Assembly: GCA_015039315.1 (NCBI GenBank)
Contig: WIDE01000048.1
Location: 177,604 to 241,603, forward strand
Direction: 5' to 3'
Length of the DNA stretch: 64,000 nucleotides
From: Clavulina sp. PMI_390
Lineage: Eukaryota > Basidiomycota > Agaricomycetes > Cantharellales > Hydnaceae
The notes under the pieces are model-generated. The model worked only from the letters and a program-made list of their open reading frames with translations. It did no database searches and had not been told where the DNA came from. A program made the translations under genes and the position numbers. Positions within the stretch are counted from its first letter, which is position 1. Every line of letters begins with the position of its first letter. This document shows positions 51,898 through 62,917 of this stretch, one piece after another.

Positions 51898-53518
51898 CTA
51901 AGAATACTGTGAAGGTGGTATATGCACGTAGCCTGACATCAAACTCCGAGCAGTCCTGACGTATGAGATACTCGTTGGCTGATCAGCCTCGCCAAGAACA
52001 GCAGTGGCCTCACTGATACCTGCTGGCTGGCCGACCCGAATGGTCAGCGTCTTCCTCCCTGTGCTGTCCAGGGAAGGGTCGCGATTTGAGCACTGCTGTG
52101 CTACCACTGTATCAGGAAGCGCCTTGGCGATAGCGAGGGTTGACAGCGTGGTGGCTGGCACAGTTCGGTGAAAGTTGCCCACACTGACTGGGCGTACCCG
52201 ACAATCCATTGACTCTCCAGTAGCCAGCACCTCCTCCCCAGATGTTGAGATGTAAGAGCTAGGAGGACCGACCAGGCAGATTTTGGGTGTGGAATCAGAT
52301 GGGGTAAAATGAGAAGACTTTGGAATTGTCTGAATCGCGGCCTGACGAATGGCCTCGAGTTGTGGGTGGAGCCAAGGTATTGAGTCGAGCTCAGCCGGGG
52401 TCATAGAAAGAAGATCTAGGGCGCTCGTCGATGTTGGGGCAGTTATCGCAGAAGCAGGAACAAAAACGGCGGGCAGTCCAGCATCCACGATGGACACGGG
52501 TATCTGAACCGGCCATAAACCAACATATTCTGTTAGAAGGTCCCAGTTGTATAAAGAATCCGTCAGGGTCGCAACTGACCTCACCATGTCCCTTGATGGA
52601 GACGTGATCAACTAGATTTCCAGAAGGAAGGGCTGCTCTTTCTAGAGGAGTCTCGATATAGACTGGAGCAGCCGTACCAGGGACACCGGATATCCTAGTG
52701 TCGCCTTCCGTCACAGGATACCATTGGCCAGTACCAGAGTGGAATAAGACTGGCAAGGTAGTGCGAAGAATCTTCCCAGTGTCCGCAAGCAAGATTTTGA
52801 GGGTCACGAAGAGTGGAGAAGAGGAAGTTTTATCGTATCCGGCCGTTGCAGCATGCCGGTCAATTTGAGGATAGACCAACTTCTCCTTCACCGCGAACTT
52901 GAAGTTGACGACTGTCAGCCGTGAGTTTGTGAAGACGTGTATTGACTGTTCTCACATGGGCTACGGCGGCAACGAGATTACCACAGGTTGTAGCCCAGTC
53001 GAGGACAGGCTCCCGGACCCCAACCTGAGCAAACCTATACACAACATCCCAGCCATTCTTTGGGTGCTGAGCTCGTTTCACGTCATCCAGCCACTTTGGT
53101 CCATCACCTGGCCAAGAGAGATTATCCAGCGGCTTTGTACCAGTGGATTTAGAGTGGTGTTCTTCCACCTTTCTAGGTTCTCCGGGGATTCCAACAATCG
53201 CAACCTTGGAAAGAGAAGATATGCCACCTCCAAGTCCGTCAATTTGTCGGCCATCGGGATCGGGTGAACCTTTGCGATATTGGTACCAGGGTAAACGAAC
53301 ATGATGTTGTTTAAATTTAGATAAGGGGAGAATTACCCATGGCAGAGAGAATAATAGCTTCACGACGCGCTCTTGAGAATATTTGGAGGTCTTGTGTCCG
53401 GAAGAACAGACCTTTGCTGGTAGAATTTAGGATCGCAGACGCAATATTTAAGGAAGGGGCCTCAGGATACACACCTGGTCCCTCCTCGATAGAAGGTCGT
53501 GCGCACGGCGCCCTGCAT
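51898..53518 (-). CDS. PrpF-family isomerase
   Basis: Five exons (53518-53475, 53416-53337, 53269-52956, 52897-52585, 52529-51898) give 460 residues. VRTTFYRGGTSKGLFF is the PrpF N-terminal signature, GSPDPDGRQIDGLGGGISS the substrate loop, and ATTCGNLVAAVAHFAV the active-site cysteine block. ALPSGNLVDHV and VSIVDAGLPAVFV follow. PrpF enzymes isomerise methylaconitate-type tricarboxylates in the methylcitrate route of propionate use. Whether the fungal protein does this is inferred. An in-frame extension up to 53674 would add an Arg/Ser-rich leader like a mitochondrial presequence, but it overlaps the TAF13 5' end; I use the ATG at 53518. Confidence 0.85.
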
Positions 53519-53605
53519 GTTTAGGTATCGTGAGGAGGATGAGGGAGAGAACCGAGGGACGCAGGTGTTGAGTTGTTTGGTGGGACCAAACAATACGCTC
53601 GCGCA

Positions 53606-54489
53606 ATGGCTCCTACTCCGCCTCATCGAGCAACCCCTCCACCGACTTCCCAGTATTTTCCTACTACTATACAAGGTCCTCAGCTAACTACTCGATATGG
53701 GCCACAACCATCCCTGCCCAGCACCCCTACTCCCACTCTCACCACCGTCCAAGGGCCTCAGCTGACGACTCGCTATACTCTTCCTGGCATGCCAACTTCC
53801 TCGCCCATGCCCCTCATGAATCGAAATGTTACAACCCCCACACCACTTTCTAGGACAGCTAGCCAAAATTTTTATCACACGTCCTCTCCCTCAATTGCTT
53901 CACCCTTGTCGCTCCCAACTGGCACGGCTCTGCCTCCACTCCCATCACTCCCTACTGCAGGGGCTGGGATAATGCTTCCTACAAGTACCACTGGTGCTTC
54001 AGTCACGCCTTCGGCGGTGGCAGCAGCGGCCCCTGCCGCAGCTGCTCGAACAGGTGGTCGTAGGGCGATGACTCTGAGAGGTGCATTCGCTAAAGAGCGT
54101 ACGTCGATGAGTTATTCCCTTTTATGCAGCTGTGGATCTCATGATTGCTTGCTAGTTCATGCCCTTATGTATGCATGTGGTGATGTTCCCGACCCTGCAT
54201 CTGACACCGTCAACGTTATGGAAGAGATTCTGATAGAATACATGGAGCAATTGGTTCGTCTCAAGGAAATCGTCGAGGCGCCTTTGTGGGCTAATCTTCT
54301 TTTGCTTATCAATGCTCTCAGGCGATGGAAGCAATTCGTGGTCAACCCAAGTCAAGATTAACGGTTGATGGACTTCGACGTGCTCTGGGTCGTCCGGCTG
54401 ACAAGAAGAAGCTAGGGCGTCTGAATGACCTCGTGTATCGTGATAATGTCATTGCCGCTGCTAGGCGCGGTTGGAAAGATCCTTATTGA
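53606..54489 (+). CDS. TAF13: TFIID subunit TAF13
   Basis: Histone-fold subunit of TFIID that pairs with TAF11. Three exons (53606-54098, 54156-54253, 54322-54489) give 252 residues, twice the human length. The C-terminal 100 residues hold the fold: AMTLRGAFAKELHALMYACG, DVPDPASDTVNVMEEILIEY, then RLTVDGLRRALGRPADKKKL and NVIAAARRGWKDPY. The N-terminal 150 residues are Pro/Thr/Ser-rich and disordered and contain the nine-residue unit QGPQLTTRY twice. Convergent with the RRM gene, 73 bp apart. Confidence 0.9.
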
Positions 54490-54562
54490 GGTCCTCAGCC
54501 CAGCGTCAGGTATGTTTGGAAATACAACTGTGCTCACAATGGAGTCCTGATCCACCGCACAG

Positions 54563-55236
54563 CTATTCTTCCATTGCTTGATCACCAGTCCCTTCATTTG
54601 CCTCACCGTCATCATCTTCTCGATCCTGATTCCCTGGGTTTAGAGAACCTACACCAACTGGTCCAACCGCCTTGGCGTGCTTTTTTAGCCAGTCTTCGGA
54701 CTCCCAAACTACCACGAGAGCGATTAGCAACGTGTAGCCACTCATTATGAGAACATAGCTTACTGGCTCGACCATAGGGAGTGTTCTCTAGCGCTCCTCG
54801 CTGAGGCTTTGCAAGATTGACGCGCAGTATGTTTCCCCTGGGGGAATGTCAGTATATGTTTAGATACGAGCAGACACGTCCCTGCTGTACCTCAGTTCGT
54901 TGTTGTCCATATTGTCAATGGCATCTTGCGCGTCTCCCGCCATAGCGAACGTGATAAAGGCAAATCCTCGGTGTCGATCGGCAGTGTCAGTAGAACCTAT
55001 GCATATAAACGACGAGTAATTGGGTCAGAGCCACACCATATGATAGCATTGTTATGATATTCTTAGTCTGTACAGGATAACTCACCAGGCTTGTTATTCC
55101 CCTGCTGAGCAGGAGGAATCTGAACATCGATGATATCTCCGAATGTGCTGAAGGCCTCAATCAAGGCTGTCTGATCTAAATCATGGGAGAGCCCGCCAAC
55201 GAAGACGGTTTTCTTATTCTTTGAGCCTTCCTCCAT
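54563..55236 (-). CDS. RRM protein of cyclophilin-E type, no cyclophilin domain
   Basis: Four exons (55236-55086, 54996-54891, 54837-54764, 54708-54563) give 158 residues. The RRM occupies the first 90: TVFVGGLSHDLDQTALIEAF (RNP2), RHRGFAFITFAMAGDAQDAI (RNP1) and NILRVNLAKPQ. The linker IWESEDWLKKHA matches the segment that follows the RRM in PPIE (cyclophilin E). The protein then ends in an acidic tail (DREDDDGEANEG) instead of a peptidyl-prolyl isomerase domain. Likely spliceosome-associated, by family. No downstream exon can restore a cyclophilin domain, since TAF13 begins 73 bp away. Confidence 0.88.
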
Positions 55237-55274
55237 CTTTCAGCCAATGGACCAGAAAGCAGTCAGTGGAAGTC

Positions 55275-55313
55275 GATGTCAACAAACAACACCCCATATG
55301 GCACGCGAACCGT
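55275..55313. repeat. duplicated upstream block of aldo-keto reductase 1
   Basis: Matches 57665-57703 at 33 of 39 positions, including an identical 15-base core around ccccatatggcacgc. It lies 387 bp before the reductase start, just upstream of the RRM gene start, so the tandem duplication took its promoter along. Confidence 0.85.
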
Positions 55314-55614
55314 CCATGGTGTGTTCAATGTGAATGCTGTTGGCTTATTTCAGTCAGGCGACGACTGAGTTACTGGAAACTAACTTGAAGGGGATGTAAC
55401 TACCGCCAGCAAGAGTCATGTGATTTGTACCGAATTTACTTCCAGCTCTTCATGCATATCAATTCGGACTCTGGAAGGAAGTACTGAGGTTTCCGTCACT
55501 CCGGAATGCTTCCGTAGCGGATTCCGTAGTGCTCCACCGTAGCTTCGCCGCCATGAGGTTACAATGGCGAATCTCCACATGGGTCCAGACCGAGTCATAG
55601 CCTAAAACTGGAAT

Positions 55615-55622
55615 CTATATAG
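55615..55622 (+). promoter_or_regulatory. TATA-like element of aldo-keto reductase 1
   Basis: CTATATAG about 80 bp before the start codon, at a similar place to the TATA-like run before copy 2. Confidence 0.4.
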
Positions 55623-55699
55623 ACTGAAGTGCCAGCCTGCCAAGATCAACACTACAGACTGAACTCTCGCCTTGATTATCATCATCATCTCAAGTTTCC

Positions 55700-57390
55700 A
55701 TGGCTGCCGCTCCATTCGACCCCAAGGTAGGTATTCGAAAACTTTATTTTGGGTAATATCATATTCAGCCTTGGGTCAACTCCATGCCCTCAGAATATGG
55801 TGTTCAAGCGTCTGGGCTGGTCCGGTTTGCAGGTTTCAGTCATTTCTCTCGGTGGATGGCTTACATATGGTGGGATAATTTCCCTCTGGAATTTGTGCTT
55901 GACTGCTCAATCACATCATCCTCTTGGCAGGCGGTAATGTCAAGGGGGATGGCGTAAAGGAGGCTTTGAAGGTTGCCTTCGAGAATGGGATAAACTAGTG
56001 AGCCAAGCTCCTTGTGATTCATCCTGGCTTTCGATGATGGCTCAGTGCGACTATTATCCGCTAGCTTTGATACTGCAGAGTCTTATTCCGCAGGCGAGAG
56101 CGAGGTCGAAATGTCAGTTACCCCCGGGCGCTAATTTTTGGAGTCATTTCTGACACACTGAATATTAGGGGCAGAGCATTCAAAGAGCTTCAGATTCGAC
56201 GATCGGACCTTGTCATCAGCACCAAGGTTCGTGCCAACTCACTGCATACTGACGTTGACATGAGCTAACCTTAGTGTCGGATTTGTCCACATGTAGGTTT
56301 TCTTCGGCGTCACTGGCCGTAAGGATCCTAATGCTAGGGGCCTATCGAGGAAGCATATTATAGAAGGCACCCTAGGTTCACTAGAGCGCCTTCAGATGGA
56401 TTATGGTGGGTTCTCGTGCAAAACGAGCCGCCCCCCAAGTCCCTGATAACTGTACCCTGATAGTGGACATCGTCTTCGCTCACCGGCCCGACCCTAATGT
56501 CCCTATGCTCGAGGTCGTTCGAGGCTTCAACTGGCTCATTGAGCAAGGCAAAGCCTTATATTGGGGAACTAGTGAATGGAGTTCAGAGCAGATCGAGGAA
56601 GCTCATGGTGAGTTCATTTGCCCCGCGCATTTCCGTGTGTTAACACATCGCTCTACTTTCCAGTGGTTGCCGAGAAGTACCTTCTGCACGCACCGGTATG
56701 TCAACTTCCTGTGCGCGCCTGCTCCCAAGTCTCACCAGGGAGCCTCTATGTTATAGATCGCGGATCAATGCCAATATAGTGCCTTGAAGCGCCAGCGCAT
56801 CGACAAGGACCTCGTGGTGAGTCTGAGTGTCACCGTTAAAGCCTGACAGCTCTACATTCCGGTGACCGTTCACACGTAACAGCCGGTTTTCGAGAAGTAC
56901 AACTACGGTACCACAATTTGGAGCCCTCTAGCTGGTTCTCTCTTGACTGGTGGATATTTTCCGCTCTCGTTACCTCCGCCTCTCCCTCTAACCTAATGGT
57001 TACAGGAATATACAACGATGGAGTCATTCCTGCAGATTCACGGCTAGCCACTAATGCCGATGTCTACTTCAAAGGAGATCCCGATAAGTTGCAGAGCCCT
57101 CGCATGCAGGCAGCCCTCGCCAAAGTCAAACAGCTGACCGCCATTGCGGACGAGCTTGGTGTTACCACCGCCCAGCTTGCATTGGCATGGGCAGCCAAAA
57201 ACCCTCATGTGAGCTGCCTATCGCCGATAGTTGGAGAGACTTACTGACAGCCATTGAATAGGTCTCTACAATGATCATTGGTGCTTCGAAGCCAGAACAA
57301 ATTATTGAGAATATTGGCGCATTGGAGCTCGTGCCCAAAATTACGGACGAGCTTTGGAGCAGAATTGACACGATTTTTGCTCTGGAGTGA
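55700..57390 (+). CDS. aldo-keto reductase, Kv-beta type, tandem copy 1
   Basis: NADPH-dependent oxidoreductase of the AKR6/YakC-like branch. Twelve exons (55700-55726, 55794-55869, 55931-55997, 56065-56112, 56169-56226, 56297-56405, 56464-56607, 56664-56695, 56757-56816, 56883-56949, 57006-57208, 57262-57390) give 339 residues. Catalytic tetrad regions are visible: [14 protein letters not shown] (Asp, Tyr), VISTKVFFG (Lys) and DIVFAHRPD (His). [15 protein letters not shown] and [14 protein letters not shown] follow, with [13 protein letters not shown] at the C-terminal cofactor site. Substrate unknown. The exon lengths are identical in copy 2. Confidence 0.93.
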
Positions 57391-57664
57391 AAGATTAGAA
57401 TGAGTAGAAGTAGATGGACTAGGATTGTCAAAGAAAAATTAGCTGTAAATAGAAGACCTCAATGGACATTATGAATACTATGATAGGCGACTTCCGTAGT
57501 TTGTCTTCAAGTTAGAACCATTGTAGGCGGACTCCGGGGTTTACTTATTTCAGGCTGCGATAATACGTGCAGAGTCCCATCAGTGAAGATTAGAGATAGA
57601 TATCCGGTAGTTGTCACTCAGTTCAATACCCTCCATCTGATACGGCAATGGGGCAATCGGCGTT

Positions 57665-57703
57665 GATGTCAGCAAACAGACCCCCATATGGCACGCAAAT
57701 CGT
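57665..57703. repeat. duplicated upstream block of aldo-keto reductase 2
   Basis: Partner of 55275-55313, 400 bp before the second reductase start. Confidence 0.85.
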
Positions 57704-58017
57704 TCTCTGGCAGAGTGTCCAACCCAACCGTCGTTGTAGAGGTCCCCAAACATCAAATCGCTTCACCTCTTCTATCGGGATCGGAGAAATGGCTTGCTTC
57801 TTTTTAAGCGTGAAATGCAGCCTTCCACGAGACCTTCGACATCTCCCGTCGTGTACATAGCAATTGAGTCTGCAATGAATCGATAGATCGTCTTTCTCGA
57901 GATCGGGTCCAGTATAAGTTCGGTTGCGATTCTTTGCCGCGTTGCCGCTTAATTGCTGTGAAGATCAGGCTTCACGTGGAGCCAGACCGAGCCATGCTGG
58001 GGAATCGAATTACACAC

Positions 58018-58026
58018 ATATATATA
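58018..58026 (+). promoter_or_regulatory. TATA-like element of aldo-keto reductase 2
   Basis: ATATATATA-type run about 80 bp before the start codon. Confidence 0.45.
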
Positions 58027-58102
58027 GCCTGATGTGTCAGCCGGCGAAGATTGGCACAACTACACTCCCGATATCGTCACCCCTCCAGTGTCTCAAACAA
58101 CC

Positions 58103-59792
58103 ATGGCCGCCGCACCTTATGACCCCAAGGTAAGCCTCTTGAGGCTTCATCCTACAATAGTATTCTACTCATGCATGAATCTGCCTCGCTGCATGCCACT
58201 AGAATATGGTTTTCAAGCGTCTCGGCCCTTCTGGCTTGCAAGTCCCCATTATTTCTCTCGGAGGCTGGCTTACTTATGGTGAGAGGCTCTATGCCGTGCA
58301 TGACTGTCTATCCATTGAAGCTGTTCTCTCCATAGGCGGAAAGGTCAAGGGTGATATCGTGAAGGAGACCTTGAAGGTTGCGTTTGAGAATGGAATAAAC
58401 TAGTAAGTCGACCTCTTATCATCGATGCGCTATACCAGGGCTAACCTACCGCGTCTATTATCTGCTAGCTTCGATACTGCAGAGGCTTACTCTGGGGGCG
58501 AGAGTGAAATCGAGATGTTAGTCCCTCATAGCGTCTCACTCCTTCGGTATTGTTTCCGATATAGTTATTTTCAGGGGTCGAGCCCTCAAGGAGCTTGAGA
58601 TTCGCCGGTCCGATCTCGTCATTAGCACCAAGGTTGTTCTTGTTCGATCATCTGTTGACCATACGACCGTCTGAACCAGACCAATTCCGCTCATAGGTCT
58701 ATTTCGGTGTCGCTGGTCGCAAGGACCCTAATGCGAGAGGCCTGTCGAGGAAGCACATTATTGAGGGTACTCTAGGCTCGCTGGAACGCCTGCAGATGGA
58801 CTATGGTAAGATCTTGTGAACCATGGACCGCTATACAAGCTCCTAACATATGAGGGTTTGCAGTGGACATTATTTTTGCTCACCGTGCTGACCCTGATGT
58901 TCCGATGCTTGAGATTGTGCGGGCCTTCAACTGGCTCATTGAGCAAGGCAAAGCGTTCTATTGGGCAACGAGTGAATGGAGCTCTGAACAGATTGAGGAA
59001 GCGCATGGTGACCATTCTCATAACACGCGTTATCCTCCCCAGCTAATGGCTCCTTCATCCCTTAGTGATCGCTGAGAAGTACAACTTGCATGCGCCTGTG
59101 CGTGACCCCATCCAGCGTGCTGTAGACCAAGTATCAATGACTCGACTGCGTTGCAATAGATTGCGGATCAGTGCCAATATAGTGCCCTGAAGCGTGAGCG
59201 TATCGACAAGGACCTGGTGGTGAGTATGAATGTTACCACTCAGCCTTGACAGTAATTGCGTTAACATACAATCTCGTCGCTCGTAGCCTGTCCTCGAAAA
59301 ATACAAGTACGGCACGACGATTTGGAGCCCTCTGGCTGGCTCACTCTTGACCGGTAAGTGAATTCAATATTATTCCGTGCCGCAACCTCTCACTATGCCT
59401 CGATAGGCAAATACAACGACGGAGTCATTCCTCCAGACTCGCGTTTCGCTTCTAATGCTGGGATTTACTTCAAAGGAGATCCCGACAAGCTGCAGAGTGA
59501 ACGCATGCAAACATCGATTGCCAAGGTCAAGCAGTTAACCGCTATTGCGACCGAGCTTGGTGCCACAACTGCCCAGCTTGCACTTGCGTGGACTGCTAAG
59601 AATCCTCACGTGAGCTATTGATTACCATACGCTCAGAAACCCACATTGACTTATATTATGCAGGTCTCTACAATGATTATTGGCGCTTCAAAGCCAGAAC
59701 AGGTCATCGAAAATCTAGGTGCTCTGGACCTTGTCCCCAAGATTACAGAGGAGCTCTGGAGCAAGATTGATACAATCTTTGCTATGGCATGA
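58103..59792 (+). CDS. aldo-keto reductase, Kv-beta type, tandem copy 2
   Basis: Intact paralogue of the preceding gene. Twelve exons (58103-58129, 58203-58278, 58336-58402, 58470-58517, 58575-58632, 58697-58805, 58864-59007, 59066-59097, 59160-59219, 59287-59353, 59407-59609, 59664-59792) give 339 residues. All twelve exon lengths equal those of copy 1 while intron lengths and sequences differ. Catalytic blocks are [23 protein letters not shown] and [10 protein letters not shown] small difference from copy 1 is YWATSEW in place of YWGTSEW at the cofactor-side loop. The stop is 70 bp from the convergent NSRP1-like stop. Confidence 0.93.
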
Positions 59793-59862
59793 ACAGATAC
59801 AAGTAGTAGAGGTTTGTGGACTAAGATTGTAAAATAGTAAAAATACAAAGCTCAGATGGACA

Positions 59863-61151
59863 TCATGAATCATCCTGTGGTGGAGGTTCCTCCAATCTGC
59901 GTCGTTTTCGCTCCAGGTACCTATCGCGTGCACTCTGAACATCGCTCGCATCATTCTTCCTCTTCACTGTCCGTTCTCGCTCTTCTTCCTCCCTCCTCTC
60001 TCGCTCTGTGCGCACTCGCACTTCTTCCTCAGCGAGTTGTTCTTGCAACAGGGCGTTCTGTCGCGCGCGAATCTCTGCCTTGGTGGCAGCAGTTCCAGCA
60101 GCACGATGCGTTTCCACAGGCTCGGCCTTTGCCTTCCCCGCAGTACGAGATGTCGTGATGCCACCTATTCGGCGCGTATTCACCCCACCAAGGTTTAGCC
60201 CCGCACTCAAGAGGTCTCGGTGATCAACGATCTGGTTGTCGTCGTTCAGCTCGACGTCCTTGCCATCTTCGCGCGCTATGGCTGCGAGCATGGCATCGGA
60301 GAGTGCAGCTTGCTTGAGGGGTTTTTGGATGCGCAGATTTTGGGGTTCTGCATCTGGAAGTGTGGGGCCTTTGACGGTTGTAGCGGCCATGGTAGCAGCG
60401 TGCTCTATTTCCGATTGTTGAAGCAATTCACGGTAGAAGTGCGACATCCCTGAGGTTTTCTTTGCCCTCTCAGCAGCTATAACATTGGATGAGTAAATAG
60501 GGAGGACCCGAAAAAGGAAGTACAGTATGATGCTTACCTTCACGTAGCTTTTCCTCTTCCTCGGCCCGTCGTATTTCGGCCATTTGATCCTTATACGCTT
60601 GAGTAACGAACTTCTCTTTGTCTGCAAATTCGTCGCCCTCAGCTTCTCGTTCTCTTTGAATGAGCTTCTCCTCAGCGCGGACGTAGTCCAACTTCCGCGT
60701 CGCAGCAGAGGTCAGAAGGTTGCCAATATATTTGGGCTACGATAAACGGAATCCATTAGAACTCTAGTGCACCTTTAGAAATAGATGGCATCAGACTCAC
60801 TTTACGCGCTTCCGGGTCTTCCTCCTTAGCTTGCTTAACCCGGGCCTGAGCTTCCTTCATTTGGTCGTATACTTCATCGTATTCGAAGACAGTAGGATCA
60901 AGTTCCTTGGCTTGCTGAAGCTTTTGCTTCTGAGTTCGAGAGAGGGAGCCACCGAATGTCGAAGTGGAGACGTTCTGAGCAGCGAGACGACGGTTAACAT
61001 CTAGAGATTTAGATGAGGAAGCAGTGGGGGCTGCGTCAAGCGTGTCGTCATCACCACCAAATGCAGATGGTTTCTTTAGTGAAGCAGAGCTTGATGCAAG
61101 AGATGAAGAGCCAGCTTTCTTTGGGGCATTTAGAGAAAACGACAACTTCAT
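59863..61151 (-). CDS. NSRP1/CCDC55-like splicing regulator
   Basis: Three exons (61151-60801, 60736-60538, 60476-59863) give 387 residues. MKLSFSLNAPKK opens a Ser/Ala-rich lead; then the conserved DUF2040 domain runs from DPTVFEYDEVYDQMKEA through KYIGNLLTSAATRKLDY to KEKFVTQAYKDQM and SGMSHFYRELL. Lysine/glutamate-rich coiled coil dominates this part. The tail is Arg/Glu-rich (RTERERREEEERERTVKRK) as in nuclear speckle proteins. NSRP1 regulates alternative splicing in animals; here that is inferred. An in-frame ATG at 61220 exists, but MKLSFSLN is the usual start. Confidence 0.88.
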
Positions 61152-61283
61152 GTTGCCGAAGGCGTTGAGCAACTGAGTGAGTTGGTTTGGATGGTCGTCG
61201 GCCACAACTAGGCCAAACACTCCGATCCTCTCCCTCTGAGCCGATAGACTTTTTCACTGATCCATAAAAGAGAAAATATCAGA

Positions 61284-62600
61284 ATGGGATATACGCTCTG
61301 TGTTCTGGGTGCGCCATTTAGCATCAGTCAGATGCCTTCATTCTTTCGGCCAACCTTCGTCCCATTTTGCCGTGCTCATCTTCAGGATGCGGGACGATGG
61401 GTATCGCAATCATCTCTGGCATGATCAGTAGTCTGGAAGCTCGTCCAATCAATGGAAACGTGAACAAGCCTGCTCAATCGGGAACTTCTACTCCACTCCC
61501 CTCCTACATGCTTTACGCCTCGGATGACACGCTCCCTTCTCGCTTCATTGCGACTGTAAGACGTCCAGAGAGCGCGAAGAAGCTCAAAAAGCTCTTCGAT
61601 GCTGACTTCATGGATAGGGGAAGTGAGCTCATTGAAGTCACATTTGGAGCAAATATCGCTGCTGCCAAAGAGTGCGACGTCCTTCTACTTTGGTGTGTGG
61701 ATCGTATTGGCGACTATGTCTTGTGATGAGACATCCTCCCAATTAATGGAAACAACTTATTATGCCTTAGCTGCAAGCCCCAGTTAGCAGCCCAAATCCT
61801 GTCTGAAGAGGGAATGCAAGATGCCCTGAAGAACAAGCTGGTCATTAGTATTATGGCGGGTGTCACGATTTCGCAGATGGAATCTTGGCTCGATCCATCT
61901 ACCCGAATTGTTCGTGCAATGCCAAATACCCCTTCTAAGGTGGGTGCTATTTTCTTTCCACTTCTCCGTTGTTCTTCGGATATAATCGGACTCACGTGTA
62001 CTATGTCGCTTCCCAAGATTCGTGAGGGAATGACCGTCGTTACTCCGATCACAAAAGACCAGCCACTAGACCGGGAAATTCTGCTCGCTATTTTCTCGTC
62101 GATCGGTCGATGCCGTTTCCTTGAGGAAAAGCACTTCGATGCCTGCACAGCGCTCTGCGGGTCGGGACCTGCATTTGTCTGCGTTGTATTGGAAGCACTG
62201 GCCGATGGAGGTGTCATGATGGGTATGCCAAGAGCAGAGGCACTAGAACTCGCTGCTCAAAGTATGCTGTCGTCCTTTCGTTCCTCCTCGTGTCATTGCT
62301 CACTAATAGACTCCCTCAATAGTGATGCAGGGGACTGCAAGGATGGTGCTTCAGACCGGGACGCATCCTGCAGCTATCAAAGACTCTGTGACAAGTGCGT
62401 ATAATTTCCCGTTTGACTCGGCCTATCTCTTACTTCCGTATTCGTTTGGTTACATTAATCAACGAACAGCACCTGGAGGATGCACCATTGCTGGATTACT
62501 TTCACTGGAGGACAATCGTGTGAGATCAACGATTGCTCGCGCAGTCCAGGTCGCTACCGTGAAGGCGCATGATTTGGGGCAGCCTACGGGAGAAAAGTAG
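61284..62600 (+). CDS. PRO3: pyrroline-5-carboxylate reductase
   Basis: Last step of proline synthesis, NAD(P)H-dependent. Six exons (61284-61308, 61386-61692, 61771-61939, 62018-62261, 62323-62394, 62470-62600) give 315 residues. TLCVLGCGTMGIAI is the dinucleotide-binding motif; CKPQLAAQIL, ISIMAGVTISQMESWL, IVRAMPNTP, ALCGSGPAFVCVVLEALADG and TTPGGCTIAGL are the family blocks, the last two forming the substrate pocket. A segment at about residues 25-50 is an insertion compared with bacterial enzymes. The first exon ends inside the GxGxxG motif. Head to head with the NSRP1-like gene, 132 bp apart. Confidence 0.96.
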
Positions 62601-62917
62601 TACTGATGCTGATATAAACTGTATGATAATGTAGTGGTACTATATAAGTGTCGATTCATCACCCATCAATGTCCAGCGTCCTAGCAGTGCTCGCACGTTG
62701 CTCTCTCCTTGGTGACTCGAACACCGTCGGTTTTAGAATCAGTATTAATGCTGAGAGTAGATGCTTAAGTCCTCTTGAAAGGATTCACGCGGGCTTCCCT
62801 GAGTGACAGTCCTGATGTTTTGGCCGAGGTCATATCTCGGTACCGCGTGGCCAAATTCCTATATAACCTGGCCATGCTACGTCTCGTTCTCTATCTCCCC
62901 CCTACCCGTTTAAGAGG
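62601..62917. other. interval P5CR / methyltransferase
   Basis: About 320 bp with no gene seen; likely promoter of the methyltransferase (ctatataac near 62862). Confidence 0.5.

Larger units (their letters stand above)
57391..58102. other. interval between the tandem aldo-keto reductases
   Basis: Holds the copy 1 3' region and the duplicated promoter segment of copy 2 (block at 57665-57703, a further similar stretch about 57930-58060, TATA-like run at 58018-58026). No gene seen. Confidence 0.7.

Noticed and set aside
54563..54775. Small single-span membrane protein on the minus strand
   Set aside because: The hydrophobic start is translated intron 3 of the RRM gene. Splicing 54764 to 54708 gives the PPIE-like linker instead.
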